Positions 1 to 15,024 of a DNA stretch of 64,000 nucleotides are shown in pieces (positions within the stretch are counted from its first letter, which is position 1; each line of letters opens with the position of its first letter). Made by a program: the position numbers and the translations under genes. The notes beneath the pieces were generated by a model. That model did no database searches. It saw only the letters and a list, made by a program, of their open reading frames with translations, and was not told the DNA's origin. The stretch comes from Amorphochlora amoebiformis (Eukaryota; Cercozoa; Chlorarachniophyceae): the NCBI GenBank assembly GCA_054601695.1, contig BAAHQB010000119.1, positions 248,001 through 312,000 of the forward strand. Reading direction: 5' to 3'.

Positions 1-103
1 TATACATGTATCCGTTTATATTTATATATATATATATATATACATGTAATATATGTTTGACATATATATATATATATATATGTATATCTACAAAGACACA
101 CAC

Positions 104-140
<37 letters not shown>

Positions 141-417
141 TAGGTTATTTATACATATCATATATACATGTATATTTTTATATACATATAAATATATATA
201 TATATATATGTATAGATATAGTAACTAGAATGTATATGTACTTGTATGCTTATATTTGCATATACACAACATGCTTTAACACACACATGCAGCACACACA
301 CATATACGAACGTACGTTGGCACATATTTAAATGTAAACCACCTTAAAACCTTTCAGTCCTCATCCACCGACTACTATGCAAATAAGAATGAAAACAATA
401 AACAAAAATGCCCTCAG
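1..417. other. Upstream intron or spacer of the Clp-type gene
   Basis: TA and CA microsatellite up to about 330, then unique sequence running into a CAG acceptor just before 418. The first exon begins in phase 0 after this acceptor, so this is best read as intron of a gene that starts outside the window. No coding exon seen. Confidence 0.5.
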
Positions 418-619
418 GTGGACGGCATCCCAGTGGAATACATAGAGATCTTGCTGGAGGAGCTAGACTCCATAGTGACTCTGTTGTTGGGTGGGAGGAG
501 GGGAGACGGGGGGGGAGGATGCGTTTTTGTCGTGGTTTCGGGGAGAGGGTATATCAAGTCCCTGAATCTACGGGAAAAGTATGTTAGGCGTCTTTTGTTT
601 GCAAATGTTAATATATCTT

Positions 620-657
<38 letters not shown>

Positions 658-761
658 TAAACATATAAAAAAAATATATCTATTTACATTTTGCGTATGT
701 AATTACATACAGCCACTGGGGGGGATGAGGGCGAAATTTCCTCATATTGTATATCTATACA

Positions 762-794
<33 letters not shown>

Positions 795-922
795 TGTATA
801 TATATGTGTGTGTGTGTGTACTATAATATATATATATATATATACATACACATATATATACATACATATATATATATATATGCAAATACAATATACATAC
901 AATAACTCAACATAACTTTTCA

Positions 923-954
<32 letters not shown>

Positions 955-1272
955 AATATACACTCTATTTTTTTGAATGCATATATTGCATGTACCATAA
1001 TTACCAGGTACCTTCCTCTTTTATCGAGCAACGTGCATTTTCAGGACCCCGCTATTCGCTTAGTAACCGCTAAACCTAATCCTTGCGCTACCCTAATCGT
1101 ATCCTACGCCCAGCCTAGACCTAAATCTATACCAATTCCAATCCAGGCCAAGATCGCGTCTGAGTTCCTCAAGAATCAGACTGAAAAGGTATTTAAGTAC
1201 ATATTTACATTTTATATAGTATATGTGTATATATGTACATCTCTATTTTTAAATATTCAACGCATATATGTA

Positions 1273-1307
<35 letters not shown>

Positions 1308-1401
1308 ATATGTTTGTAAATAGATTTTATATACTTTCAAATATACACGTATTTTTTGTACTTATTAATACATAAATATATATTTTATATATATGTACAT
1401 A

Positions 1402-1432
<31 letters not shown>

Positions 1433-1462
1433 GTAACATATATATATCTAAATAAAACATAC

Positions 1463-1506
<44 letters not shown>

Positions 1507-2450
1507 ACGTGTATAAAAATATCCACCTTAACCAGATCTAAATCACACATTCATACGTCGTCAAACTTACTATATGCACATATATCCAAAGGATTCAAAA
1601 CCGAAAAGCGGTCTTGACGGTTTCGTCGGACAGTCTCACGTGACGGACCGTCTGGCCACGTTTGTGCAGCGAGAGAGGTACCATAGGCGTCTGAACAAAG
1701 GCCCGGTATGTTCGCGAGCAAGTGAAGTGAAGGCAGAAACATTGTTACACTCTCATTCTTTTTGTGACATAGGCTGTCTTTGTGTTCGCAGGGCCACCAG
1801 GGGTTGGGAAGACGTGAGTGTGTGTTTTGTGTTTATGTGTATATAATTGTATACATAAAGATTTGTATGTGTTATATATTTTTGTGTACATGAATGTTGA
1901 TATATTGTATATATAATACATAATATACGTGTATCTGTAATTAGATAAATAAATGTATTTGGGTGTATATTGCATATATTCATATATATTTACGTAAATG
2001 TATTTTGTTTTGTTTTATGTTATATAATATTTTGTATACCTAATATTTATATAAATAAATGTGTGCAACACATATGAATGTATATTGCGAATATATTTAT
2101 ATGTATATATATATACGTATTATTTATATGTAATATATGTATATTTATATTTATATGTAAATAAATCTACATATACATGTAGTAAATGTATGTATATGTT
2201 TACGATATATCGATATACATGTATAACATAGTCAATACTCTCGCCTTATCACCCTCCCTCTCTCTCTCGTTTCACTCCCTTGCTCTTCTCTCTCACCACA
2301 AATATCTCCTTATCTTCCTCTCTCTCTCTCTACTCTTCTCATTTGACACATGTATGTCAGATATGTAGCGGGAGTGATTGCCTCTATGCTAGAGCGGCCG
2401 TTGGTGCAGTACGATATGGCACAGTACAAGGTAAAAATGTCAATATATAC

Positions 2451-2492
<42 letters not shown>

Positions 2493-2861
2493 AATCTATC
2501 AAAAAAGATTATGTGTGTATTTACGTATATAATAATATGTAAATATATCAATTATAATAATGGTAGAGGGCGAGTCGGGAGATTGGGAGGAAGAGAGAGC
2601 TAGGAGAATACACTACATACGCATATAAAAGTTTTTTATGAATACACAGGTATGCATGCATAGGCATATAACATGTACATTTATATATCATGTGTAGCAC
2701 GCCGAAGATATTGATAGTTTCATATCCCCACGTCCGGGTCTCGTCGGCGAAGGACACCTACTCAAGCGGTAACGATATATTTGGATGTACATACATATAT
2801 ATATATACATATATATATATTTATATAGTGTGTGTGTGTATACTAGGTGCGCGTATGCAAA

Positions 2862-2900
<39 letters not shown>

Positions 2901-3284
2901 TATATATATATGTATATATTATATATATTTGTGTGTTTAATGTATATATATATATACTCTACTACATACTCTACTATATATAAACATATATAAATATCGG
3001 CATACAACATCTAATTATATATATAAATATATATGTATACATTAGACAGGCTCACATATATACATTTTTGTGTGTAAATATGTAGTACATGTGCATCATA
3101 TATGTATGCAGCTTGAAAGAGAACGCAAGGTCCGTGGTCCTATTCGATGAGATTGAGAAGGCACACCCAGCAATGGTCCGTCCCTCTTACTGCTAGTACT
3201 TATTCTTGGGTTAGGGATTCCTAAATATAACTTGAGAATACGTACACTTTATACATATAATGCATATGTATACATATATATGTA

Positions 3285-3323
<39 letters not shown>

Positions 3324-3413
3324 CTGCGTGTGTGTGTGTGTGTGCATTTGTGTGCACTAAAGGTTGTAATACACATATATATATATATATATAATATATA
3401 TATATACATATAT

Positions 3414-3446
<33 letters not shown>

Positions 3447-3560
3447 GTATGCATACGTACGTATATGTTTACATATGTACTTATATATATATATATATAT
3501 ATATATGCATACGTACATATATGTTAACATATGTATTTGCATCATGTTTAATGTATACCC

Positions 3561-3600
<40 letters not shown>

Positions 3601-3974
3601 GTATATATATATATATATATTATATATACATATACGTGTATCCTTAATATAAAAATATATATATATATATATATATTATACATTTTACATGTAGGTGAAC
3701 GAATTTCTGCTGGGTGTACTTGGAAGTGGAAGTGTACGGGATAAAAAGGTTAAATGACATACATACATACATATATATATATGTATATATATATACATAC
3801 ATATATATATATATATATGCTTAAATATACATTCAGACGGGCGAGAGCGTTGACGTAACTGAAGCCATCTTCATCCTAACTTCCAACTGTTTCCAAGACC
3901 TTATTCGCAAACGATATCAAGTATTTCTCATATATTGTTCACATATGTGTTTATACACATGCCTGCAAACATAT

Positions 3975-4005
<31 letters not shown>

Positions 4006-4466
4006 CTATATATATTATATTAATATATACATACAAATATGTATACACACGTATATATACATATACACCACATACATACAAATATACATATACCACATAC
4101 ATACAAATATACATATACATACTACATATGTAATTACAAGTACGCACTCTAAGACATTTGAACCTAGGTTTAGCGTTTGGGTTAAGATCTACAGAAGTAG
4201 ACCCCTGTCTGATTGACGAAGCTTAGGGTTAGGGTAGGGCGAGTTAAATTGGTACCTTGAATTCCGATTAACTTGAGCGATTCGGTTACAAGCACGGTTC
4301 AACATCCAGCGAGATGGGATAGGGTTTGGGTTCCAGGTGGGATTGATGTGGCAGAGTCACGGTTATATATATAGTCGGGGTTGATTCAAACGTGATTCGG
4401 GTTGATTCAAACGTGATTCTAAGCTTCTCTAAAGGTTACATCCCAAAGGTAGTCAGGGTAGCCCCA

Positions 4467-4506
<40 letters not shown>

Positions 4507-4536
4507 ATATATATATATATATATATATAATATATA

Positions 4537-4567
<31 letters not shown>

Positions 4568-4712
4568 GATATATGTATATATGTATAATATGAAGGAATA
4601 TGCCGTCGAAAGGCATGAGAAGAATCTTCAAGCTTTGTGAGATTTTCATATCGACATATCTGAATAAATATATAGTACACACACAAAACAACTGAATAAT
4701 ATGTATGTGTGT

Positions 4713-4751
<39 letters not shown>

Positions 4752-5242
4752 GTACATATATATATATATATATATGTACATATACATATGTATATACATA
4801 CATATATCCTAATATTCGCCACATTTCTTCACACACGCATTTATAAACACAACCTCATGCATGTACATATGAATAAACAAATTATGTACATATACATTTC
4901 ATATGTAACATATATTTGTGTATACTTAAGCGCATGTATATGTACATGATATAACATAAAAATATATACGTATGCACGTACATCACGTTAATTTATTCAT
5001 ATGTATATATATATATATATATACATTACAAATAAATGTATATATATATATATGTATATACATACATGCATACATATACATACATATACATAAAAATATA
5101 TGTGTATATTTATATACATATAATATATATATAAATATATATATGTATATGTATATATATATGTATATATATATATACACATACATGCATACATACACAT
5201 ATATATATATATATAAATATATACATATAGCGCGTATATATA

Positions 5243-5276
<34 letters not shown>

Positions 5277-5335
5277 TTAAAACTAAATCATCTAAACATA
5301 CATAAAAATATGCGTATTTCATATTATAGTATACA

Positions 5336-5369
<34 letters not shown>

Positions 5370-6182
5370 CAAATATATAATTATATATAACAATATATTT
5401 AAATATTATGCATACATACATGTATACAAATAGTATTGTAATATTTTGATAAAACGTCAGACATGGAGAGTTGATTGAGCAAGTAGTAGCCCTGTCCGAT
5501 CCCCAACTTTCCAGAACACTCCTATCCTCTCTTGGAAAGAGGTTTTATCAACTTACGACACAAATATATACATATGTATATATATATATATTTGATATAT
5601 ATATATATATATATATACAAATACATATATATATATATAGATGAATAGATAGGTGTATACGATTCATATAAATATATATATATATATATATGTATATTCA
5701 TATATATATATATGTATATATATATTATATATATATATATGTATCTATGTTTATATCTGAGTTTATACGTATACATGTATTGATATGTAATATATATATA
5801 TATATTTATATATATGTATGCATGCATATATTCCACGTAAAATTTTGAAAGGTATGGTATATCTACATCAGATCATAAATATGTATATATATACATACAC
5901 ATAGACACACACATATATATATGCATATATATCAAACTTTAAATGGCGTGACAGTAGCATACTGCCGTTAACGGTGTGCAAATTAAGTTGCATACCCATA
6001 CTACGTGTACATAGATTTATATATATATATATATACAGATATTTTAATATACATATATATATATATATGTATGTATACACGTCGTTAATACAGTAACGTA
6101 TTATATATTATATATATATATATATACATTATACATTTTCATAATTGTATGAACCGCATAATTAAAAATATATGTATATACA

Positions 6183-6230
<48 letters not shown>

Positions 6231-8412
6231 TAATATATATATATATATATTAAACATATAGATACCCATACCGGTGTGGCCGAGGCGATGGACTCCATCC
6301 AAACCCAATGGCTTCAAGAGAGTTCAGGTCTTAAGTTTTGTTGTTGTCGTCCTTATCATTGTTAATTTTGTTCATGTTACTTCTATTTTTGACTTATTGG
6401 TACCTTGCATTTTTCCCACTACATTAATACTAGATTAATAGTTGTGCTGCTATTATCAAAACATATATAGATTTGTCTAAGCGTATTTCTTATTTTACTT
6501 ATCACAGAATATTGTAGTATATTATAGATATATTTGATATATATGTTACATATGTGTATATATATATATTTGGAATATATACATACACATCACATCAGAT
6601 ATATATGAAAACACCCCCACATACTAAGGAATATACATATATATATATATATTTGGTATATACGTACGTTTTATATACATATATATACATATATATGTTT
6701 ATATACATTATATATATATATATATATATATTATATACCTATGGTATAATGCAGACATAATATATATATATATATATACATATATACATTTATATAGTAT
6801 CTATATATGCAACATACATACATACATAAATATGTACCTAGTGTACTAATAATTACCCCCATGTATACATATATATAGATATTCACATATTTATATATAT
6901 ATATATATATATATATAATCTATACATGTACATGTATGTATATTTACACACATCTATATTACACGTATAAGTATTACATATGTATGTATACATATATACA
7001 TATATAATGTACTACATGTTTTCATATCTATATATATATATATATATATTATTCGGAAAAATGTACAAATACTTAGCGACCGAATTGGTGACTCTCTTCT
7101 TCTGTTTTTCCCGCACTCTAAGCAGGTGGAGACAACACTGACATATACGTTATGGACATATAATATATATATAAATATATATATGTATATATAATATTGC
7201 TCAATATATATAGATACATAGTTAGCCTGGGGAAATCTAGATTTAGTTTGTCCCAAGCAAGTTAATCATAATGCTAATGGCATAATCCAATTGGCATAGT
7301 GGGTATGTGAGCACTGAGTATTCTAGAACCTTTAGAGAAAGTTCCGGGAAGTGAAATTACGCCTTGTAGCCTAATACTTACTGAGCCGCGTCCTCTCGTG
7401 CTATTGGCATCGTTGCTCTCGCACACACGTATACATTATATATGTATATATATATTTATAAATATATATGTACATATCTAAATATAATAGATATATACAT
7501 ATGTATATATAAATATGTGTGTGTGTGTATATATACGTATTCTACAGATATATATGTACATCCTTGTATACACATACTTATATGTAAACAAATATATACA
7601 GATTTTAACATTATCGGATCCAAATACCTTTCCCACCTCTATCTCTACTCCGCCAACCCAAACCCTTACGACTAATAATCACGATATATCCAACGCCAAA
7701 CTAACCGTCTTCCCCCCCCCTTTATCCTATTCCCAGCCTGATACTAAGAAAAAATTTAGATTTATATGGGTTAGGGTATACAGGGCTCACACCAGCGGAA
7801 AGTACGTCCTTGTTCTGCGTGTGGATTGTATGTTTTTAAAACGTGAAGTATGTGTGAACTAATGACTTCAGGATCTTATTGAAATAGCGATCTTGGAGCT
7901 CGAGCGTCAATCTATGAACCTCAAGCACTCGGTTTGAATCGAGTTTAGAGAGGGTTTCCATTACATATGTATTTATATATGTATACATACATACATATAA
8001 ATATATATATATATATATATAAATATATTCATATAGATATATTGTTACTTGTATATATGTATATACATACATATATATATATTAGATATAGTGATATATG
8101 ATATATATTATATATATATATATATGTTCATAAATGTATATAATAAAAGTGTGTTTATGTATTGTATGTAAGTAGATATATATATATATATATATACATA
8201 TACACATAAATTTATATTAGAGTATGTAAACATAAGTATACATACAAATACATATATCGTAGAAATAAATCCATGTTGAAATCGGCCTGATTCTCACTTG
8301 TCCCTTTCTCCAGTGAGATTTTCTGGTTTAGTCTCCTTGACGACTAATTTCTTCTCCTTCTTGTGACTTTTCTAAGCATAACTTCGGACTCATATGGACG
8401 CCGAAGGTGTAC

Positions 8413-8448
<36 letters not shown>

Positions 8449-9363
8449 GTGTGTGTTAACATATATATATATATATATATAATATAATATATATGTGTGT
8501 TTGTGTGTGTAAATCATGTAATGTATAAAAAAATAGATCTAATGCACACACTTACATGTACACATTTGTTATATTCTATACATATATATATATAATTTAG
8601 GTACCGGATTTTTTTGCTGTAACAGCAATGAATTCGAGGGGACTTGGTAGAACACAACAGATAGTATACAATTTGCGCACAAACATTTAATATATATACG
8701 TATCATCTTACAAACATGTATATGTATATATATATATATACACACACATATCAATATATATATATATATATATATATTATATGCATATTTATACATTGTA
8801 TATACGTAAATACATTTATATATATATATACACATAACCTACATATACAATATATACATATGTGTGTTTATAATATACATATACACATATATACACACAT
8901 ATACACATATGTATACCTATATATATATATATATATGTGGTGGGTAAATATACATAATACATATTATACATATATGTATATATATATTATATATAATATG
9001 AATATATATATATATATATAAATATATAATATATATATATATATGTATATGTATGAATATCTATGTACATTTATACTTAGGTATGCCGTCATCGCGAACG
9101 CTGCATCGAACAGTACGTTATGTGATCATCAATATGAATACATATACATAGATTTCGTAAATACATTTACATACATATACATACATATATATGTATGTAC
9201 ATATACATATATATACACCATATATACATTCTTTTATATATTATATTCATAAACAGGTACATAAAGCAGTTGATAAGCTATTTTTCTCGCTTTTGGACAG
9301 AGTCATCCATCTACCAGGGTATATATATATATATATAGGTGTGTGTAATTATATATATATATT

Positions 9364-9398
<35 letters not shown>

Positions 9399-9781
9399 GT
9401 ATACATGTATCCATAGGTGCATGTACATATATGTACATATATATATATATATATATATTATATATGTATATATAATATATATATAAATATATATATATAC
9501 ATATATATATATGCATATATATGTATATATACAATACATACAAACACATATACACATACATACATATATAAATGCATGTATGTATATTCATATGTACATA
9601 TATATATAGATATATATATATAAATATATATATGTATATATATGCATACAAATCTACAATGGACATGTACGTATTCCACGCAATTCAAACTACGTCAATA
9701 TAAATGTACTTGTATTGTATACATAAATATATATATATGTATATACATATGTTTTATATATATTATATATATTTTATATAT

Positions 9782-9814
<33 letters not shown>

Positions 9815-10299
9815 CATATATGTATACATCTATAAATATATTTATATATACCTATATGTACACGTATACAACTACACATTTAAAAATACCAAAACCCCCA
9901 CCAGACCCTACCAAGTGCTTCTCTACACAAATGGCTCAGGTATATTCAAAACCCCGAGTCTATTCCAAGCCCATCCATCTCTCTATATCCTCTTCTCTCT
10001 GTTTCAATTATAAATTTCTGTACTTCTAATCCGAGCCTTCCTCTTCAAAGCTCTCCAGGCCGCTTTGTACTCACCAACAGACGAAAAGATAACTTTTCCG
10101 TCTTCACTGCCCAATCCCAGGTCGTAACCCCGGGTCGTAATATGAACCTTTCTATTTGTAGTATTTATATAATATATATATTTATATATACATATATACA
10201 TGTATATATATATATATGTGTGTATATATTACGTTCATATATTTTATGTATATATATATATAGCACATAATATGAATATGTTCATGCGTTACATGCAAG

Positions 10300-10332
<33 letters not shown>

Positions 10333-10424
10333 CATATATATAACATAAACAAAACTAGTGGTCCGTTGAGACATGGCAGTGGACATGGGTTCGGGAAGGA
10401 CGGGTTTGTAAACTTGATTGCATG

Positions 10425-10471
<47 letters not shown>

Positions 10472-10563
10472 AAATACATACATGTATGTATGTATATATA
10501 TATATACATATATATATGTGTGTATTATATGCGTAAATGTATACATACATACATATGTATATG

Positions 10564-10600
<37 letters not shown>

Positions 10601-10818
10601 TGTGTGTGTGTGTATACTTAAAGTAGATGTTAACGTTATCACATATAGGTTCATGAAATATGATAAATGCAAAAATGTAAATATAAATACTTTTTTTATG
10701 TATGTATATATATATATATATATATATATTATGAAATTTTATGTATACATACATATATACAATTATTGTAATATTATATCTACGTTTATAAAATTATATA
10801 TACATACACACACACCTG

Positions 10819-10871
<53 letters not shown>

Positions 10872-11184
10872 TATATAAATGATATACCTATATATATATA
10901 TATGACATATATATGTAAATATGTACATATATGTATGTTTATATACATATATAAATGATATGCCCATGTATATATATATATATATATATGACATATACAT
11001 ATATATATATATATATATTACTTAAAATTACATGCATATATATACTACATATATTGATACATCTAAATTAAACAAACAAATACATCTACATACATATATT
11101 CCAAGGTGCCAGGGTGACGATAATGTATGTTTTGTGAACCTTGACGAAAAGCCCCAATATACATGGATTGGAGACCAATGGTAA
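418..11184 (+). CDS. Clp/Hsp100-type AAA+ ATPase (5' end outside window or not found)
   Basis: Exons: 418-474, 1045-1062, 1147-1188, 1592-1705, 1773-1813, 2361-2430, 2698-2768, 3112-3175, 3695-3748, 3837-3920, 4310-4323 (weak), 5461-5541, 6262-6327, 7077-7125, 7872-7931, 8377-8406, 9081-9116, 9257-9318, 9905-9939, 10081-10120, 11106-11184 (TAA 11182-11184). They sum to 1167 bases, an intact frame of 388 residues. Counting from the first exon, Walker [10 protein letters not shown] is at about 83-91, [10 protein letters not shown] follows, Walker [15 protein letters not shown] is at about 146-159, sensor 1 ILTSN at about 190-194, and [16 protein letters not shown] matches the family's (P)EFLNRxDxxxxFxP block. 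Family members are ring ATPases that unfold or disaggregate proteins; the compartment is not visible here. The module matches the second (D2) AAA+ domain of ClpA/ClpB. The pore-loop position reads RPGLVGEG, not the usual PPGYVGY. A D1 domain or start may lie upstream. The C-terminal exons (about 9905-11184) are less family-like. Confidence 0.85.
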
Positions 11185-11234
11185 CACTTCAGTAAGCATT
11201 ACTCTTTAAGTCCAAATGCTTCAGCGCACATATT

Positions 11235-11642
11235 ATGTCGTATGTAAATATACCAACTGCTTCATATAATACATCGTATGCACATATATATGTATATATG
11301 TATATATGCATATGTATCTACATATGTAAATATGTATACATATATTGATGTGTGTAATGTGTGTGTGTATAAGAATACATGTGTATATGTATATATATAT
11401 ACATGTATGTATTTACATATAATATCGAATCTTAATATACGGTACAAAGCATATATATATATATATATATGTATATAGTTGTAACAGACGGTGTAAGTAC
11501 AGGTGTGTGCATATCACACATGTATATATATATATATATATATATGTACATATACATATGAACATATACATATGAACATATACATACATTTATTGATATT
11601 ATATATATATATATATATATATATAGTGTGTGTGTGTGTATG

Positions 11643-11673
<31 letters not shown>

Positions 11674-12666
11674 GTGAATATATGTGTGTACATACTAGCA
11701 TGTGAAATATCCATATCCCCAGATGTATTAACACATTTACCATCCACACGTCATTAGAGCCAATATATAAGAATACACCAGCAGCAAATGCATTATATAT
11801 ACACATATGTATAGGGGTTTAGGAGAAAATTACGAATCATTTGTGCAGAATGTAAAGGCTAAGGTCGAGGATACAATGGTATGCTTATAACCGAGAAATC
11901 ACTGATATCTGTCTCTCTTTCTCTCTCTCTCCACGGTCTCTCTGTCTCTCCTCTCTCTCTCTTCCTGCTTCTCATTCTCCATCTATTTCTAATCTCTGCT
12001 CCTCTTGTGGTTATTTGTATATGTAGTACATATATATATAATATATATATAATATATATATATATGTATAATATATATATGTATATGCCTGTACACAAAT
12101 ATAAATATATATATATATGTATATATATGATATAGTCACATGTATATATACTTGTGTGTGTAGTATATAATATAAATGTATATGTATGTAGATATAATCT
12201 TTATACATATTATATAAAGAAGTGGGCCAGCAAGAGAAGCTCCTCTATCCTTCTTCCTCCGTTTATATCTCTTTTCTCCTCTCTCTTTCGTCCTCTCTTC
12301 CCTCCTGTCTCTCTCTTTCTACTTCTCTGCCTCTCCCTCTCTTCCTCTCTTCTCTAACCCTCAACCTCTTTTCCCTTCTACTTTTTCTCCCTCTCGTCCT
12401 CTCTCCTCTCCCTCTTTCTCCTTTTCTTCCTCTCTTTCTGTTTTTTTACCACAATGTGTCTCATAAGCTGAGGATAAACATCTATCAGAGCGAAGATCCT
12501 AATTTCTGCTTCTGCTAGCTCTGCGTCTCTATCTCATTGCTTATGTATATTTAAATGCATGTGAACATGTATATGTAAATGTACCTGTATGTACATATAT
12601 ATACTTATGTAAATATATACATATATAGAATGGATATATATATACATACATATATATATATATTAC

Positions 12667-12697
<31 letters not shown>

Positions 12698-12859
12698 TAT
12701 TATTATTTATTATTATTATTATTGTATACTGATTATTTCGGCTTTGCCTCGGGCTTTCTACCTTTTGCATGTACACATAATGTACTATGTATGTATATAT
12801 ATATATATGTACATTATATATATATATATATATATATATTATGTTGTGCTACATGTGTA

Positions 12860-12892
<33 letters not shown>

Positions 12893-13265
12893 GTATGTGT
12901 GCGTGTGTGGTGTGTGTGAGTGTGTGTTGTGTGTGAGTGTGTGTGCTGTGCTAATTAGACATGTACATACATTTGTGCATACATTTGTGCATGTATAACA
13001 TGACGCAATCTAATGCAATATCTTCTCTTGTAATATTTAGTTTAAATATTTATATTTATGCTTGTAGGAGGAAGTGGATGAGATATTTGAAAGAGCCTTT
13101 GCTATAAACTACTTGTGGTGGTCAGTATATACAATCTCTTTTTAATTTGCTCTCATACGCCAATATAAGCTAAGGAAATGAACGTCACCATGCATGTTTG
13201 ATGTTATAAACCTTGCTGTATGTCCACATGCATGAATGTTAAGTATATGTATTGTACATATATAT

Positions 13266-13360
<95 letters not shown>

Positions 13361-14026
13361 TATATATATATATATAAACAATAGGTATGTACATATATGA
13401 TATCGTAATATTATATACATATGTGTATGTGCACATATAATTTATAAACGTACAAATGTACATATACACACATATGTATATATATATATGTGTATAATAG
13501 AAATATATATATACATACATATATATATATATATGTATAGAATATATGCGCATCAGTGTAAAATAGGTATACATAATATACATACAAACTTATATATATA
13601 TATATATATACAATCCTTAGGATCGTACCCGCCCTACTAATTTGCGGGATATTAGCCATGCTTCTATATACATTAGCGACCTCGGTAATAATTCACATAT
13701 CCATTACACCGATCTAATTTCAAAAACAGAAGGAATAGGGGTGAAAGGGCACATGTAACGTAGTTACACATATTACATATGCATTAATATGTCTAATCAC
13801 CGGAAGTGGGGCATACATATGCATATACTTTTATTTATATATAAATATGCGTACATATATATGCATATATGTATGTATGTATATACATATATATATACAT
13901 ATATACATATACATATTTATATATATATACATATGTAGGGGAATAAATAAGTATATATAAAATTACATATATATATATATATAGATATATTATATATATA
14001 TATATATGTACATATATCCATATTTA

Positions 14027-14074
<48 letters not shown>

Positions 14075-14177
14075 ATATTTAAATATGTATATATATATAT
14101 ATATATTACACACTATAAAAAATATACATATGTACATACGTACATTATCTATTTGAATATATATATATATATATTAA

Positions 14178-14209
<32 letters not shown>

Positions 14210-14301
14210 GATATACACCTGGTCATGCTTGTACCAGAAAGTATTACTCCTCATCATCTTCCTATTCGTCCTGCTTCTTATACCCGCTGTAATCTCATTG
14301 G

Positions 14302-14346
<45 letters not shown>

Positions 14347-14458
14347 ATGTATATAACTATACATACAATACATACGTGAACATACATATATACATATATT
14401 TATACATAAATATTATGTTGGTAATATAAATATATATATATTTATATTTTACATATAT

Positions 14459-14489
<31 letters not shown>

Positions 14490-14816
14490 TCATATATATA
14501 TATATATATCATATATATACATATATATATTACAAATTAATATATTTTGCGTGTATAAACATGTTTGTATAAGTTTATTCGTATGTTTGCTCTTACCCCA
14601 ATCTTAACCTAAAATAAATGTTTCTCACTATTATTACCGTAACCAACGCCTGACTCTAAACCTTTTCGTCAGGTAATGATTTTTCCGAGGCTGGCTGGTC
14701 TCATAGCGAAAATACCAGGGTTGGCTCCTTTATTGCTTCATGTTTGATTTTTATTACTCTGTATGCAATGATATTTTTCTTATTTATGTTTTCCTTTTTC
14801 CTCCTGTACGATGTGA

Positions 14817-14857
<41 letters not shown>

Positions 14858-15024
14858 GTATATGTGGATATTTTACGCATACCCGTAAGATTGCATTTTA
14901 TACCTAATTTAAATGTGTGAATGACAGGTTGATATTCCCGCTATGGGTAATGGTGTTCGTGATTGAGGTTTATAGATATTGTCTCGGCGGACGTAGGAAA
15001 CCTAGGAAACATGCACTGAAGTGA
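11235..15024 (+). CDS. Small multi-pass membrane protein, 130 aa, unrecognised
   Basis: Exons: 11235-11239 (ATG plus two bases), 11815-11878, 13068-13120, 13621-13684, 14238-14300, 14673-14719, 14928-15024 (TGA 15022-15024). Lengths sum to 393 bases, so the frame closes at 130 residues. The N-terminus is polar, starting [11 protein letters not shown], and is followed by an acidic helix around [11 protein letters not shown]. Strong hydrophobic segments lie at residues about 42-62 ([16 protein letters not shown]...) and 64-83 ([20 protein letters not shown]). A weaker one spans 84-98 and a fourth about 100-113 ([14 protein letters not shown]). The tail is basic, [13 protein letters not shown] do not recognise the family; a small membrane protein with three or four spans is all that can be said. 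The 5-base first exon is the least secure part: its donor GTATGT is good and the phase fits, but other starts are possible. It lies tail to tail with the next gene. Confidence 0.65.
12240..12450 (+). repeat. CT-rich low-complexity tract
   Basis: Polypyrimidine sequence (CTCTCTTTCTCC type) in the intron 11879-13067. It creates a serine/leucine/proline-rich open frame that I do not regard as coding. A similar tract lies at 11911-11995. Confidence 0.8.
12662..12722 (+). repeat. (ATT)n microsatellite
   Basis: ATT trinucleotide repeats with two TTTATT interruptions, in the large intron 11879-13067 of the membrane-protein gene. Confidence 0.85.
13261..13345. repeat. (TA)n microsatellite
   Basis: About 85 bases of alternating TA with one interruption, in an intron of the small membrane-protein gene. 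Confidence 0.85.

Noticed and set aside
53-331. Long Tyr/Ile-rich ORFs through (TA)n, here and throughout the window on both strands
   Set aside because: They only translate alternating TA and CA repeats, occur in all frames and strands, and overlap introns of supported genes.
6262-6327. tRNA-like sequence (GTGTGGCCGAGGCGATGGACT resembles a tRNA-Ser or tRNA-Leu D-arm, with a weak B box)
   Set aside because: No acceptor stem or clean cloverleaf forms. The segment has an AG acceptor and GT donor, and its phase fits between Clp exons 5461-5541 and 7077-7125, encoding MASREF before SDRIG. I treat it as a coding exon.
10004-10201. Minus-strand frame containing [16 protein letters not shown]
   Set aside because: The same bases have a + strand acceptor (CAACAG) and donor (GTCGTA) and, read as [13 protein letters not shown], fit the Clp gene phase on both sides.
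12154-12518. Ser/Leu/Pro-rich ORFs in the CT tract
   Set aside because: Low-complexity polypyrimidine sequence with no exon boundaries; the neighbouring exons of the membrane-protein gene join in phase without it.
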